Below, in pieces: positions 10,860 through 22,729 of a DNA stretch of 64,000 nucleotides (within the stretch, counting starts at the first letter, position 1; the number at the start of each line of letters is the position of its first letter). A program made the translations under genes and the position numbers. This DNA comes from Otatea glauca (Eukaryota > Streptophyta > Magnoliopsida > Poales > Poaceae): NCBI GenBank assembly GCA_036346275.1, contig CM070711.1, positions 64,457,078 through 64,521,077 of the forward strand, written 5' to 3'. The notes beneath the pieces were generated by a model, which did not search any database, was not told where the DNA came from, and saw only the letters and a program-made list of their open reading frames with translations.

Positions 10860-11364
10860 AATATTTTCAAACTTCAATTTTCAACCCTAGTTGGTTTAAT
10901 AATAGGAATGCAATCTAATTGCGAATTTGATTTCTACTACCACGTCTCTTACTAATAGAAGAATGCACCATAAACTTCTCAATCGTCATCAGGAAATTAT
11001 CAAAATATACAAAGCCTGAGCACAAGCTACAAGCCAAACCTGAACGAACAATTCTTGCAAAAAGATATGAACGCAAAAAAAGAAGAAGATATGAACAATT
11101 CATCGTTCTGGAACAAGGCAATTTTTTGTGCTGCTGCATGCCAAACCAGATCTGACACGTGGCTGTAAACAATTTCAGAGCATCCTTGTCCTCCTCTGCT
11201 TGGGAATACTCAAGCGCGAGTACTGTTTGAGACCATCAAAAAGTAAAATTGGTACTGTTTCATACAAAATTGGCTGAAATTTTGACTTCTATCCTCGGTT
11301 CACGTGTTGTTGTTCATCAATAGATAATGCCATAACACAGAACAGAGCAGACAGAAATTAGTCA
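10860..11364. other. Intergenic, downstream of the phosphatase gene
   Basis: AT-rich sequence with no supported gene. The last part (from about 11365) is the 3' flank of the phosphatase gene and is homologous to 4522 onwards. Confidence 0.35.
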
Positions 11365-11528
11365 ATAGTTAATACTACTGCCACAAGCCTCACACATGAT
11401 TCGATCTCGCCATTGGCGCTCGAATTATGCTTGTCATCTCACCCTCAATTTCATGAAAAGTATACCGGCACCCTACCAGACTCGTACTGTCGTACACACA
11501 GAGGCAGCAATCAGAAGAAGAAGGCCGA

Positions 11529-12359
11529 TCAGTTCTTGACTCCAAGCGCCATGGGCATGCCGTCCTGCACGGCGACCGGCAGCGACTCGAGTTTGCAGTC
11601 GAGCGGCGGCAGCGCGGCCTCCTCGACTAGCACCTTCCTGACGAGCCGCAGCAGCGTATCCTCCATCTCCTTGCCGTCGCTCCATGGATGCACCTCCGCC
11701 TGGAGCAGCGCCGGGTTCTTGCAGATGAGGTCCCACACGGGGAACCCCCTGCGCGGCATCATCAAGTCCTCCTTCCCGAGCCGCAGCGACGGGCAGTAGT
11801 CGCCGCGGCCATCGCCGAGGTAGATGAACCGTTTCTTGCCGCCGTCCGCCACGGCGGAGGCGCGGATGCGGTCGAGCACCTGGCCCTTGCACATGTTGGG
11901 CGGGCAGATGCCCGCGAGGCCGCACCCGTGCTGGCCCGCCTGGAAGTCGTGGTACGGCGCGATCCGGAGGCGGCCGTCAGCGTCGACGCGGCTCGGGTTG
12001 GTGTTGATCTCCGAGAAGTATCCTCGGAGGCCATGGTGGTCGAGGATGGTCTCGATGAAGAACTGGTTGGCGTCGCTGAGGATCCTCAGGTCGCAGCCGA
12101 GGCTGTACGCGATTTTGATGGCGGCGACGACGTGCGGGTCGAGCGGCGCCGCCCTGAGCACCTCGGCGACGTCGCGGAGGGTCTTGCCCTGCGAGTGCAG
12201 CTCGGCCATCATGGTGTCCATGAGGGTGTTCCAGGGCATGGTGGGGAGGAGGCGGTCGAACAGCTCGGTGGCGCCGAGGTTGTCGACGACCCAGTTGTCG
12301 CTGTCGACGTCGATGATGGTCTTGTCGAAGTCGAACACCACCACGGTTTTCCCGGCCAT
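11529..12359 (-). CDS. HAD-superfamily phosphatase, PS2/PECP1/PHOSPHO1 type
   Basis: This complete single-exon protein has 276 residues and starts at the ATG 12359-12357. Motif I is VVFDFDKTIID with nucleophile Asp10 and Asp12. Motif II is LRILSDANQF (Ser95-Asp96). Motif III is probably Lys158 in PPNMCKGQVL. Motif IV is YLGDGRGDYCP (Asp183, Asp187). This arrangement is that of plant cytosolic phosphatases labelled inorganic pyrophosphatase 1/2-like, thiamine phosphate phosphatase-like or phosphocholine/phosphoethanolamine phosphatase. They release phosphate from small phosphorylated metabolites using Mg2+, and several are induced by phosphate starvation. No signal peptide or membrane segment is visible. 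All motifs are present, so it should be active, though the exact substrate cannot be read from sequence. The gene is GC-rich, unlike its surroundings. A fragment of its 3' end is duplicated at 4522-4934. Confidence 0.93.
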   Translation of the reverse strand: MAGKTVVVFDFDKTIIDVDSDNWVVDNLGATELFDRLLPTMPWNTLMDTMMAELHSQGKTLRDVAEVLRAAPLDPHVVAAIKIAYSLGCDLRILSDANQFFIETILDHHGLRGYFSEINTNPSRVDADGRLRIAPYHDFQAGQHGCGLAGICPPNMCKGQVLDRIRASAVADGGKKRFIYLGDGRGDYCPSLRLGKEDLMMPRRGFPVWDLICKNPALLQAEVHPWSDGKEMEDTLLRLVRKVLVEEAALPPLDCKLESLPVAVQDGMPMALGVKN

Positions 12360-12473
12360 CTCACCAGCTAGGGAATGCGCTGCCGCTGCTACTATTGTTT
12401 GTGGGTGTGTATCCGTACGAGGAAGGGTTTAGCTCTTGAATCTCGATGAGCCATGGTCGTTGCTGTGAGCCGA

Positions 12474-12481
12474 CTTATATA
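12474..12481 (-). promoter_or_regulatory. TATA box of the phosphatase gene
   Basis: On the minus strand the sequence reads TATATAAG, about 115 bases upstream of the start codon. This is a normal distance for a plant core promoter with a short 5' untranslated region. Confidence 0.7.
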
Positions 12482-13140
12482 CTGCCCCGCGAGGCGGGAA
12501 GATGCCGGGGGAATATCACGAGAGATGCCCGAGAATAGCGGTCGGTCTCGGACTATTCGCGCTTCGGCGCCTTCGAGATTTTGGTTGCCGTTTTGATCGC
12601 GGTTTGACCGTGTGGTGCGCGTGGAATAGCCACCGGCGCGGGAAGAAGAGGCGAGGCCGCAGGACAGCAGTAAACGCCATTGATTACGTAATTCGCGATC
12701 GGATCACAGTTTTTCTCAAGTTAATTGCTCTTTCCTTCTGCTTGCAGCTACGTGCGTTTTGAACGCAGCGATCAATGTTTCCTTGATCGGTCCAAACGCT
12801 TGAATACAAATCGTGTTATTTTCCAAAAGAAAAAAAAGATGCGGTTCATCTTTTCCTGGCAAAGTGAGGTGACAAAGGGCACATGTGACGGAAATTGAGA
12901 GCATTTCGTGGGGCGTTTCCTCGTGGATATTCGGTGGATGCGGAGAATCTCCCGTGAGGTGGTGACCAAGGACGATTTGGTGGCGTCCTGCCTTGCCTCT
13001 TTTGAGCCACTAACAACGCGTGGGGAGTTCGTATCTTTTGGCTGGTCTCTGTCTTCTCTCATCTTCAATCGAGTTTGTTTCTTGGTCTGTTTTCACGTAC
13101 TTGCTTTTCTTGCGTTTCAATTAACCAACTAAAAAGAATA
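12482..13140. other. Upstream region of the phosphatase gene
   Basis: Non-repetitive sequence between the core promoter and the gypsy element that begins at 13141. It contains the P1BS-type site listed separately. No other gene is supported. Confidence 0.4.
12925..12932. promoter_or_regulatory. P1BS-type site (GNATATNC) upstream of the phosphatase
   Basis: GGATATTC fits the palindromic P1BS consensus bound by PHR1-type MYB factors, which activate phosphate-starvation genes. It lies about 565 bases upstream of the phosphatase start. PS2/PECP1-type phosphatases are known phosphate-starvation genes, so the site makes sense, but an 8-base degenerate motif also occurs by chance. Confidence 0.4.
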
Positions 13141-13800
13141 TGATGAGGATTAAAATACTGTTTTTCATTTAGACCATTTTTTCATAATAATTCATGACTA
13201 TGCGCCATTAAATGGGTCTATCAAACTTAGACAAAAGCCCATTCCTATTCGAACGGTCATATCTTCGATCAGTTCAATCAAATATGGTCAAACCTAACTT
13301 CACATTGGTCGTCTTCGACCAGTGACGTGGCCACCCCGACCAGCAAACTGGTCGGGGCAAGTGGTTTTTTCCGCATAGGTCTCCGTGCGGACAGTTATAT
13401 GACAGAAATACACAACCATCTGAAAATTATCACCAGAAAAGGGCCCTTTAGCGAGAAGACACCGTTTGGCGGGAAGGCGTCCCCCAGTTACACGACACAC
13501 TTATGAAATTCAACTGACGCCTCTTCATCAAGGATAAATAGAGGGCCAACCCACGCTATTGAGGACATCTAGAACATCTGCAATCCCGCATTCTGACATC
13601 AAATATCATCTGTAATCAGTTATTAACCCTCTGTAATCATAGAGATTATCTTGTACTTAGAAAATTCTGTCTATGAACCGCTTGGCTAATAAAGAAGCAT
13701 TCCCATTGTCTCCATTGTCTCCATTTCGATATCAAGGGCCTGCATTTTTATAAATTTTATGTAAGCTTGATTAAGAGACCCTAGGTCTTGAACATCGACA
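13141..13800 (+). repeat. 5' LTR of the gypsy element
   Basis: It starts TGATGAGGATTAAAA, ends ACATCGACA and is followed directly by the primer-binding region. A TATA-like GGATAAATAG is at about 13533. The U3 part has two adjacent hairpins built from CGACCA words (13306-13321 and 13334-13357). The start matches the 3' LTR at 27626. Confidence 0.85.
13334..13357. repeat. Perfect hairpin in U3 of the gypsy LTR
   Basis: CCCCGACCAG, loop CAAA, then CTGGTCGGGG form a 10-bp perfect stem. The equivalent site in the 3' LTR has accumulated changes. It could be a regulatory palindrome. Confidence 0.8.
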
Positions 13801-13818
13801 GTTGGCACTAGAAGGAGG
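13801..13818 (+). other. Primer-binding region of the gypsy element
   Basis: Immediately after the 5' LTR terminal CA the sequence reads GTTGGCACTAGAAGGAGG. This resembles the TTGGCGC...AGG block found after LTRs of grass Tat-type gypsy elements. The tRNA is not identified. Confidence 0.55.
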
Positions 13819-13829
13819 GCCTCCGGATA

Positions 13830-14260
13830 CTGAAATCAAGAAATTCTTCTCAATGGATTATGAGAAAAATTGGTCCGGCCTTGCTGAATACGCCCATCTC
13901 ACTGCCAATAACGAGCCAACAGAAGAGCAATGTAAGTGCGACTTTTATTCTGAATATGTTACTGAAGAAGAGTTGGCAAAGATTGAGGCAGAAATAAAGG
14001 TCGAAGAACAAACGTCTCACACGCCAAAAGGTAAGGCTCTCATTACTCCTCTAGTAAATTCAGAGGAAGACATCCATGAGGCATGTTTCATAAGAATTGA
14101 CAATGAAAATATGTCAAAAGGCAGTAATAACCTTTTGAATAACTCAGCCTCGAAAGATTATCTCCAAGGCCTAGAATACACACCTTCATCGGATGAAGAT
14201 GGAGGATTAACACCTCTATTTACTCGGGTTTTCGCGCTTGCGCGGTCGTCAGTGAAATAG
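13830..14260 (+). pseudogene. Gag leader region of the gypsy element
   Basis: An open stretch with acidic, poorly conserved sequence includes NWSGLAEYAHLTANNEPTEE. It lies between the primer site and the gag core. Such leader segments are common in grass Tat elements. No ATG with good context begins a full gag. Between 14261 and 14950 the sequence is broken by stops. Confidence 0.4.
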
Positions 14261-14949
14261 ATGGGCAGCAGGTGGAACGTGAAGCCCAGGAAATTGCCCA
14301 AAAACCGCTCAGGGTGAATACGAGCGCGTATGGTAGAGAAGCAAAACTCAATTGATAAGGCACGATGCTCATATTTTCAAAATCAACCGAGCACCTCACG
14401 GAGACTTCAAGTTCCTGGGGGCAGCCTCGTCAAGGTACATTCGTTATGCCACCACCTCCACAGGTAGTGGCAAGAGACCGCGACTTTGCTCAAAACAGTT
14501 CGCAGCAAATAACCCTATTTAGAAAATTCGCATTTATTCGAATGCAATTCTTAATCATCCAATGGAGGGGGAAGATGTACTAAATGCAACTGTTATATAA
14601 TCAATTGTTGCTGATCTGCAAGAAGCCGCGAACGAAGTGCAAATAAGGTCTATCTCAACAAGATCTCAGGTCGAATTCCGTGTGAAGGGATCCTCGTCTG
14701 GTCGACGCCATCAAGGCGCTAGCCATTAGCAAAGAGGAGGCCCACGACGGAGAAGTGTCTTCGAACGCTTAACCCCAGGTGAAACTTTTAACCGTGGTCG
14801 GCGATGACCACGTTCTCCTGAGAACATAGATCAAGTTTCTCATGCATGATCACGTTTTGGTCTGTATACAGGATGTAAAGCTTTCTCCCCTGGGCTTAGA
14901 AGCGTAACCTGGCCTGAAAAATTCAAGCCATAATCACTGGAGAGTTTTG

Positions 14950-15468
14950 ATGGAACCCATAATTCATTAGAATTCTTACAGATCTATACTACTGCCATCT
15001 AGGCTGCTGGAGGTGATGAGAAAGTAATGGCCAATTACCTTCCTACTGTTTTAAAGGTATCAGCACAAACTTGGCTATTTAATAAGCCAGAAGGTTCTAT
15101 TTACAGTTGGGAAAATTTGTGCTATGCCATTTTAAATAATTTCAAAAGTTGCTACGCCAAGCCTGGTAAAGAAGATGATTTGCATCATCTTCGTCAAACT
15201 TCTAGTGAAAATTTGCGACGGTTTATTAAATGGTTTGTAGAAGTACGCAGCATCATCCCTAATATTTCTGATGGCTCTGTGATCCGTGCTTTCAAGCTGG
15301 CTGTTCGTTATAAAAGGTTTACGGAAGATCTCAACATTCATCCACCGTCTACCATACCAGAGTTGTTCGATATGGCAGACAAATACTCCGACGCTCACGA
15401 GGGTATTGAGTGGAATAGAATTGTTGATAAAGGCCATTCTCCACCACAACCTGGCTTCCCCAGGGTCG
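14950..15468 (+). pseudogene. Gypsy gag core, first part (split by nested insertion)
   Basis: The open part starting at ATG 15027 reads MANYLPTVLKVSAQTWLFN, then NNFKSCYAKPGKEDDLHHLR and IPNISDGSVIRAFKLAVR. This is the retrotransposon gag (capsid) pattern in which A-QTWF-LP, PGKEDDLHHL and IP-ISD-SVI-AF recur. The upstream piece (AAGGDEKV) belongs to the same domain. The frame runs straight into the nested element at 15469 and homologous gag resumes at 22280, so this is one gag divided by about 6.8 kb. Confidence 0.8.
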
Positions 15469-17111
15469 TGTGACGCCCCCACTTTGCCTGACCAGGCCAA
15501 AACTAGTGGAATCATTACAGAGTAGAATGCGCCAGGATCAGACTAAGGAAAACAACACATGTAGAACATAAATTTCCTCTGAATGGTACTCGGGGAATTA
15601 TTCTTAAAGTACATATAGTACTGTCTTAGGTCCAGCTACGGTGATTTCTACACCGCCCTCCTAATATTATAATATTATTCTAGATGCCTCCCTCCTGAGA
15701 GTAGATTTATCCTGCTAGGTCTTGAACGTTAGCCCTATCATTTTCATATCCCTCCATAGTAACATCAGCATCATCATAAAAATTCATATCATCAAGAAAA
15801 TTGCCTTCTACCTCATCTAGGTGGGTGGACTCAACATGCTCTGAAAAACAACAGAGAAAGCAAGGCTGAGTACTCCAGTACTCAGCAAGCCGCGTAAACT
15901 TTATGCATGGGTATATAATTATACTTTTTCGGCCACCGAGTCGCTACTCAAAGTAGTACTTTATCCAAAGTACCCCTTTACCCATTTGTTAGAAAGTATT
16001 AGGTTTTAACTTTTAAATCTACTGACAGCAAAACAACGTAAGGTCTTACATCCTGTGTTAGAGAAAAACCCACATGACGCACTTCCAAACCCAGAAGCTA
16101 GGAATGATATCACATTTAACTCTGATCTGAGGTGTACTGCTTTGCCTATAGCATCACTTGGCTTATTATCACAGTGCGCTTTCTTAGGCACACAAATAAA
16201 CCAAGAAAACAGAACATTTGGCCAACCGTACTCTGACCTTTGCCATACCGCCTCGACTCACCAAAGGCACACGGGTCGAGACTTCTCCCCCGACTTCTCG
16301 CCCTAGGGTGACTGCCCTCACCTGGCACAGTCACCTTTCTCACCTTGGCAAAGTCAGCTACTTGTTGGTTACTTAGTTTAGCCCGTCCCATATTAGGTCT
16401 ATGGTCAGCACGGTTTCCGCCGATTTTGAAGTAAGCACCAGTTTGATTTATCCTTAAACGATATCTTATGTAGAGGAGTCTTGACTTTCACAACAACCCA
16501 ACCGGGGTTGTTCATACCCTAAACTCTTCCACCCACCAAATATCTCCATAACCCCACCAGAGTTATGGTTTTACTACTGGATCTAGCTGATCCACTTGAC
16601 AAGTTTTAATTTCTTTTAGAAATTAGTCTTTTGAGATGAATACAAGAGTTTCAAAACAACCCAAGCCACAAAATCAGTTCAAAAGATATGGTCGAAGAGC
16701 GACTTGCCTGGATGTGTGATCACAGAGTTGTCCACAGCAGGGAGTGGCTCTAGCTGCCCTTTGTTATTATTGGGGAGGTTTCCTAAAGAGAGTACCAAAC
16801 TTTTAATATTCATACTTTTCAAATTGGGTTTAGTTTCTATTGTAAATCTTTCCATTAAACGATTTGCGAAACAATTTACTAATGTGCTTGAGATTGAGGT
16901 GCATGATGTTTTACCGGTTTTATCAAAGTATGCTTGCTAGGAATGTTAGATCATAAATTAATTTAGAGAAAAGAAAAGAGAAAAGCAAGAAATAAATTTG
17001 GATTTTGTCTTCTATTGTTTTCCCGATTTATTTTCTTCTTCTGCTATTCGGCATAGATAAAAACACATGTTATTTTATTTTATATCTTTATTTACTTATT
17101 TAATTTATTCT

Positions 17112-17140
17112 TCTATCTATCTATCTATCTATCTATCTAT
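17112..17140. repeat. (TATC)n microsatellite
   Basis: About seven TATC units start a roughly 80-bp block. That block is repeated once more with ATTTATTATTATATATATAT and TTTGTCT(G/A)ACTATTCT (to about 17241). Confidence 0.85.
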
Positions 17141-19002
17141 ATTTATTATTATATATATATTTGTCTGACTATTCTCTTCTATTTATTTATTTATCTATTT
17201 ATATTTATTATTATTATATATATATTTGTCTAACTATTCTTATATATAAATATTTTTTTATTCTTCCGCCAGGCAACCCAATTCTTTCGGCCCACCAGGC
17301 CCGACAAGCGCTCCCCTTAACCTAACCCTAATCCTAACCTACGGCAACCCCCAACCTCTCTCTCTCCTCACCTTTCCCTTACTCAGTCGCCACACCCGAC
17401 TCCTCTCCCTCTCTCTCGCGCGCTCCACCGCCGCTCCTCGGCTCTCCCCTTTGCCTCTCTCTCTTGGTCCCCCCAAGGTCCTGAGTGCCGCCGCCCTCAC
17501 CCGCTCTGCTGCCTCCTCCCTCTCGGCCCCATGGCGCAGCCGCTCTCTTCGCCCCTCTTCTCCACACCGCTGCCAGCTCCTCCCCTACTTTCTTCGCCGT
17601 CGCCACTCGACGGATCCGACGGGTTTCCGCCAGATTCCACCGGATCTAGCATTCCCCGCGGTAAACTTCTCAACTCTCTCACTCTACCTCTTTTCTTCAC
17701 CTTCCCCACTCACCCATTTCTCTAATTCTTGCGCATGTGGAGCGACACCGCTACCCCCGGGCTCACTGCCACGGTGGTTTCCTCGCCGGTGATGGGGCTC
17801 GCCTAGTGAACCCCCGCTCCTTTTCCTCACACCGATCTCGGCCTCACCCTCCCTCAGCCACGGCTAGGGTTCACCCCGCCGCATGCCCTCTACAAGCTAA
17901 GTGTTTTCTCCACCTTAATCTTTTTACTACATGTGCCCTTAATATTCCTTGCGCAAAAGCTCTAGTTTTTGAATTCATAGATGCTAGATTTTGTATTAAA
18001 TCTGTTGAGTTACTGAGCGACACTAGTGCATAAAGAACATTTGTGTTAAGACTGGGAGAAGAAAAGATGCATTGCTAATTTTTTTGTGAATAAGCATATT
18101 CGTGTAAGATGTCATTATTCTTGTATGCTCTGGTTTATGGAAACCTTCAAGATTATCTAAAGAAAAGGCCAAAATGCTAAAAAAACAACCTCTGATTCCC
18201 TGGGATAGAGAGGATGGTAGAGTTTGATGTGATCATGTCTAAGAGGTTAAAGGTTGTATATATATCTGAAAATTTTTGTGCGTGTTGAGTGCTTCATTTT
18301 AATGCTATGAGATCGTGTGTAAGGTTCAGAATTTGACTTATATGTATAGATGCTTTGCTACAAAGATAATTAGATTCAGGGAATGGTGTGTGTATTCATT
18401 GTTTGATCATTGAGACATAGAAAGATTCCAGATTGTCTTCTGTAATGCTTAATTTGTCATTTGAGTATCACTTTCTATTTAACAAGGTATCATTATGTTT
18501 AGATCCATCATGCTTTTCAGATTTTCTTGAATCAATTGATGAATGAATATATGTAAGTGAATATAGTTTTATCCACTTGTTCTGGTTACCCCAATTGGAA
18601 ATGCTAGAGTATCTGATTGTGTAGATTGTTATTCATTCATTTACTTAGCTCACATACATATCAGTTTGATGCATCCTGATTTAACATTGAACTAAGTTCT
18701 TATTTCACCCTGTCCCTTTTGTGGTGATCAGATTGGTATCATTTTGATAAGGCTTTGCTAGGTTCAATTTTATGCATGCACATGGGTTGATTTCTTCTAG
18801 ATCATAAATTTATAGCAATGTCTTAACAGAAACTATGTTCACTATGATACATGCCTTAGTTGTTTGTAGTTTCTATTTGTGAAATAGATTAGAGGTTTGA
18901 AATCTTATGTACTGATGTGTGCATGGGCAAAAATAATGATTTTTGAATATTGAACGAATGTCGAGTTATCTGTGATTAAATAGCATGATGACAAGTTGTG
19001 TT

Positions 19003-20357
19003 TGTTAGTGTTATGCCCTTGAGGCAATCATTTAGATGATTGTAACATGACTATGTTTATGAATAATAATATGATTATTGGTCCAATGAATGTATATCAT
19101 TGTATTGATCAACAAGTATGTGACTTGATTATGAAGCTCTTTACTTAATGATGTAATTCGATAAATATCTCTGATCGGATATCATCGTATAGGACTACGA
19201 TGAATAGATCAGCACATGTAGTGATCGATGATCATGCTTCATAGATCATGGGATATGGAGATATCATCTCTACATTGTGGACCATGTTGAAGAACATGGG
19301 TTAGATAGACCCGCTATGGGACATCGCGAGAATGTTTCATTCTTATGTGTCATCAGTGTATCTCATACCTAGAAGATGTATGATCCTTAGACCGAGATTG
19401 TCATATTCCTACATGTGTAATAGTTTTCCTTGGGGCTATCAAACACTACTTCCTAACCGGATAGTTATAAAGGTAGCTTTCATGTTTACTAAGAAACGTG
19501 CAGAGGGAAGTGAGCAGTCAAGATGGAATTTGCCACTCCAATGAAACGGAGATATATGACAAGGCCACTCGTGTGATATGATTAAGAAAGTGCATGGCCA
19601 TACCGTGATTGAGGAGTCAATCACAACTTATTAATATATCACGGATATGAGAGATGGATTGAATCATCAAAGGATGACATGCTTCTCGCTTGAGATCAAT
19701 CTTCATATACTTGGCAAAGGATTATTATATGAGTTCTTTTGATAGGTTCTGCTTCGATTTGATCACAAGATGTTTGGGAGTTGGCATACTTTGCAAGAAG
19801 CCGCTACCAACTATTGGATTGAAAAGGAGTTTTCCAATCCATGTCCAAACGTATGTGAACTGCAGGTCACACACTTAATGGTGGGACGCATTAATTTGGA
19901 TTGATCCGTAATTAATGAACCTCATGGGCTTAGCATGTTTGGTGGGCCCCGGTTTAGGGTTTCATCTCGTGGCTATATAAGGAGGGAGGAGGAGGCGCAG
20001 AGTGTGCTTTCCACGGTTTAGGTTTGATTCACTTGAAACCCTAGCCTCCTCCTCTCTGCCCTCGCCGAGCGACTAGGTGCTTGCACACGACGCACGCAGC
20101 GTTCCATCTCGGGCGTGTGGACTTCGCGGTGACGCTGCTGCGATCGCGGTGTGAGAGGACGATCCACGGCGAGGTGAGGACGATCCACTACATCGACGCA
20201 ACGATCGCGGCGAGGACGAACCACTACATCGACGCTTGAAGGATTCCGCAATCGCTGCCTAGTGGTAATCTTATCTATGATCCCCTTCTTGCGAGTAGCT
20301 TTCTGGTTGCGCGGTAGTTTTTTTTTGTGCTAGCGTAGCATACCGCGTTTCCCTTCA
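19003..20357. mobile_element. Copia-like solo LTR nested in the long LTR
   Basis: It starts TGTTAGTGTTATGCCCTTGA and ends TTTCCCTTCA. Perfect 5-bp duplications GTGTT (18998-19002 and 20358-20362) flank it. The TGTT...ATGCCCT(T/A)GAGGCAAT start is typical of grass copia LTRs of the Angela/Tork kind. A TATA (GGCTATATAAGG, near 19972) lies in plus orientation with CT-rich sequence after it, so transcription was plus. No internal region or second LTR is present, consistent with LTR-LTR recombination. Confidence 0.88.
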
Positions 20358-20593
20358 GTGTTAATAGATGAGTGTGATTTAGAGACATTGAGCAGCGGTT
20401 TTGAGATGCCTTGCATTCTTAGCTATTGTGATTAAAATGTGTATGGTTCAAAGCTGGATGGTGATGCTTTGCCTTTTTGAGACAGGTAAGAAAGCATGTA
20501 CACATGTGTAGATGAGAGTATTTTGTTGTGACTGCCAATGCCAGCTTTACAGTGCAAAACATTTGGTTAAAGGAAGTTAGCTACGTTATCATA

Positions 20594-20646
20594 TGCATGT
20601 ATGCATGTATGTATGTACGCATGTATGCATGGATGGATGGATGGAT
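20594..20646. repeat. (ATGC/ATGT/ATGG)n microsatellite
   Basis: Tetranucleotide run of ATGCATGTATGC type changing to GGATGGATGG inside the nested long LTR. Confidence 0.8.
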
Positions 20647-22279
20647 TGGGTACTGAAACATTGCCAGATGTATGTGTATTCTACTTAACCTTCGTTTGCT
20701 TGATTGATGGCTAAGCATACTCAAGGGTTGAGACTGTTTATGCTTAATGAAGACAATTCATTCATGTAGAACTCTTGTAATGCTAGTTAATTTATTAGTA
20801 GCAGATTCAGTGATGTGATTCCTCTTTGCCTAAGTCGGCTAGTGCTAGAAGTACTGAGTTTGTAATAGCATGCTTGGTTTTTGATTTCTTTTGTGGTTAA
20901 AATTGCATGAGTGAGGGGTTTTAGTCATGAGTATGATGATCAATGGAATTATTCCCTTTTAGCTAAGTAACTGACTGTCTGTCCAAAGAATGATAATGAT
21001 TGAAACCTTAGCATAGAGGATAATATGAGACTACTGCTTTATAGGCCCATTTTCAAATAGGTAGCTTATTAAAGAATGATGGGTGTGCTTCATTTACATG
21101 CAAAGCAATAGAGTGTATGCATTCTTGTGTTCTGATTTGTTATCTGCTTGAGGGGGTGTAAGATTCAGGTGATGGATCTTGGTGATTGTCTTTAAGGATA
21201 CACATGCTAATATTTTAGGTTCAGAGAGTAGAGTCTGCATGTGGTGTTTGCTGCATTAAGCCTTTACCTTTGTTTGAGTAAAAGTTATTCATATGTTTTA
21301 GATCAGAATTAGCAGATTGCATTAATAGCTACAAGGTCAAGTTGAAATGAAAGGTAGTCTAATGCTTTTGCATCTGGGCTGCAGGAAAGAAGGATTGAGG
21401 TGTAGATGGGAAGAAAGAGAGGAAAAAGCAGATGGCTGCCTTCTTCCTTCTACACCTGCTGTCGGCTACTACTCCTTCCCTTTTGGCACTAGGTGAGTAA
21501 TTGTGGAGGGTGGAAACAGTGGGGAGTTGGGTAGGCAGTAAAAGCTATAATCACTTTGGATGCAGCCTTATATATTGAGCTTTTTAAGGGTGAAACCAGT
21601 GCCGAATGAGCTAAACTGTGTGCTAGTGGCACAGGTGTACAACATGCAGCCTCCTCAACTTCCACTTGGCTGGCGGTATGGGCAAAAGGAGGCTGGCTGG
21701 TGAGATGGGCAAAAGTGAGTGCTGGTTGCAAGCTAGAGTGATGGGCACAGTGAAAATGTGGCAGTTGGCTGGATGTATAAGTCAGTTCAAAGCCTGAAGA
21801 CTTAGTAGTGTTTTCTTCTGCACATTTTTTTGTGAATGTTCGAATGAATTAGCATGGGATCTGGACTGTAACTGGAATATGTAATTTTGATGTAAACCTG
21901 TAATTTTGGACTTGTTTACTCTTCTTGATAACTTGAGTGGGTGTGAATGAGATTAAAGTTTTTTTGATTATTGGGCTGTTGACTGATCGGATACACTACT
22001 TATGTGAAGATGAGATGATCATGTGGTTGAATTGAATAGAAGTGAGATGTATAAGGATGTGTATAAACATGAAAATGATTGTTAAATTTTGAGTGATTGA
22101 TGATGTTATGTGTGCATTATTAATATTGCTGATGCTTGAGTAAATTCTTGAATGGTATTACACTGAATACCACTTGATTAAATTCTAACCTGAGATGCTA
22201 TACTGGTATAAAACTATGATTGCTATTGTAAATATCTTAGGAGATAATTATAGATTAATGATTTGGGTAGATTTTTACA

Positions 22280-22700
22280 GGTCGGAAGACGAGAAGATGA
22301 AAAAAGGCACCAAATCTAAAGATCATAAAAGGATGAATAAAAAGAAAAATAAACAGAACGAACAATGTGAAGTTGCAGGAATTGCAGAATGACCAATATA
22401 CTCCAAGGGAAAGGCACCTTGGAAGAAGATAGTTGGTCGCTAGGACGACCACCGGTTTCAAAAATCCTGGTTCGACCAGTGGTAATGATCGTTGGTGTCT
22501 GTTACATAGGGTATCAGGACACGATCTACGGAACTGCCGTACATGACAGAAATGCATGAAAAATTTCTACTCCGACAAGGGTCCAATGCCTACCTTACTG
22601 AAAGATTCAGGTAACAAGGATGCAGATGATGATGAGGAGATGGGCTATCAAAAGCCCGACAACCACGTCAATGTTATATTTGGCGGTTCATCTGTGTAAA
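22280..22700 (+). pseudogene. Gypsy gag, second part with zinc knuckle
   Basis: Gag resumes after the nested insertion with a lysine-rich stretch (KGTKSKDHKRMNKKKNKQNE) and a CLLHRVSGHDLRNCR block. That block fits the C/H zinc-knuckle-like W-C-x2-H-x4-HDL-NC of Tat-type gag. Several stops interrupt it. Confidence 0.7.
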
Positions 22701-22729
22701 CCTCAAGAAGGAAATTTAAAATCGCATGG

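Larger units (their letters stand above)
15469..22279. mobile_element. Nested long-LTR (RIRE2/Dasheng-like) solo LTR or LARD
   Basis: It starts TGTGACGCCCCCAC and ends TTTTTACA, with a perfect 5-bp target duplication GGTCG at 15464-15468 and 22280-22284 inside gag of the host gypsy element. GAGTACTCCAGTACTCAGCAAG-type sequence near 15870 and TATGCATGGGTATATA near 15903 are landmarks of RIRE2/Dasheng-like long LTRs. No gag or pol is seen anywhere inside. A GC-rich, CT-repeat block (17270-17900) and a long AT-rich tail fill it. Without the copia LTR inside (19003-20357 plus duplication) it is about 5.45 kb, which suits a very long solo LTR or a non-coding LARD. Its transcription direction is uncertain. 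A CTTGCCTGG block near 16706 hints at minus. Confidence 0.78.

Noticed and set aside
11688..12371. Long plus-strand open frames opposite the phosphatase gene
   Set aside because: Shadows of the GC-rich phosphatase on the other strand. The minus frame has all HAD motifs.
17315..17345. Telomere-like CCTAACCCTAATCCTAACC words
   Set aside because: Only a few imperfect units inside a CT-rich long LTR. Too short and irregular for an interstitial telomere block.
17451..18033. CT-rich 5'-UTR-like region with an ATG, as for a host gene
   Set aside because: Lies inside the TG...CA borders of the nested long-LTR element and no exon follows. Better explained as LTR sequence.
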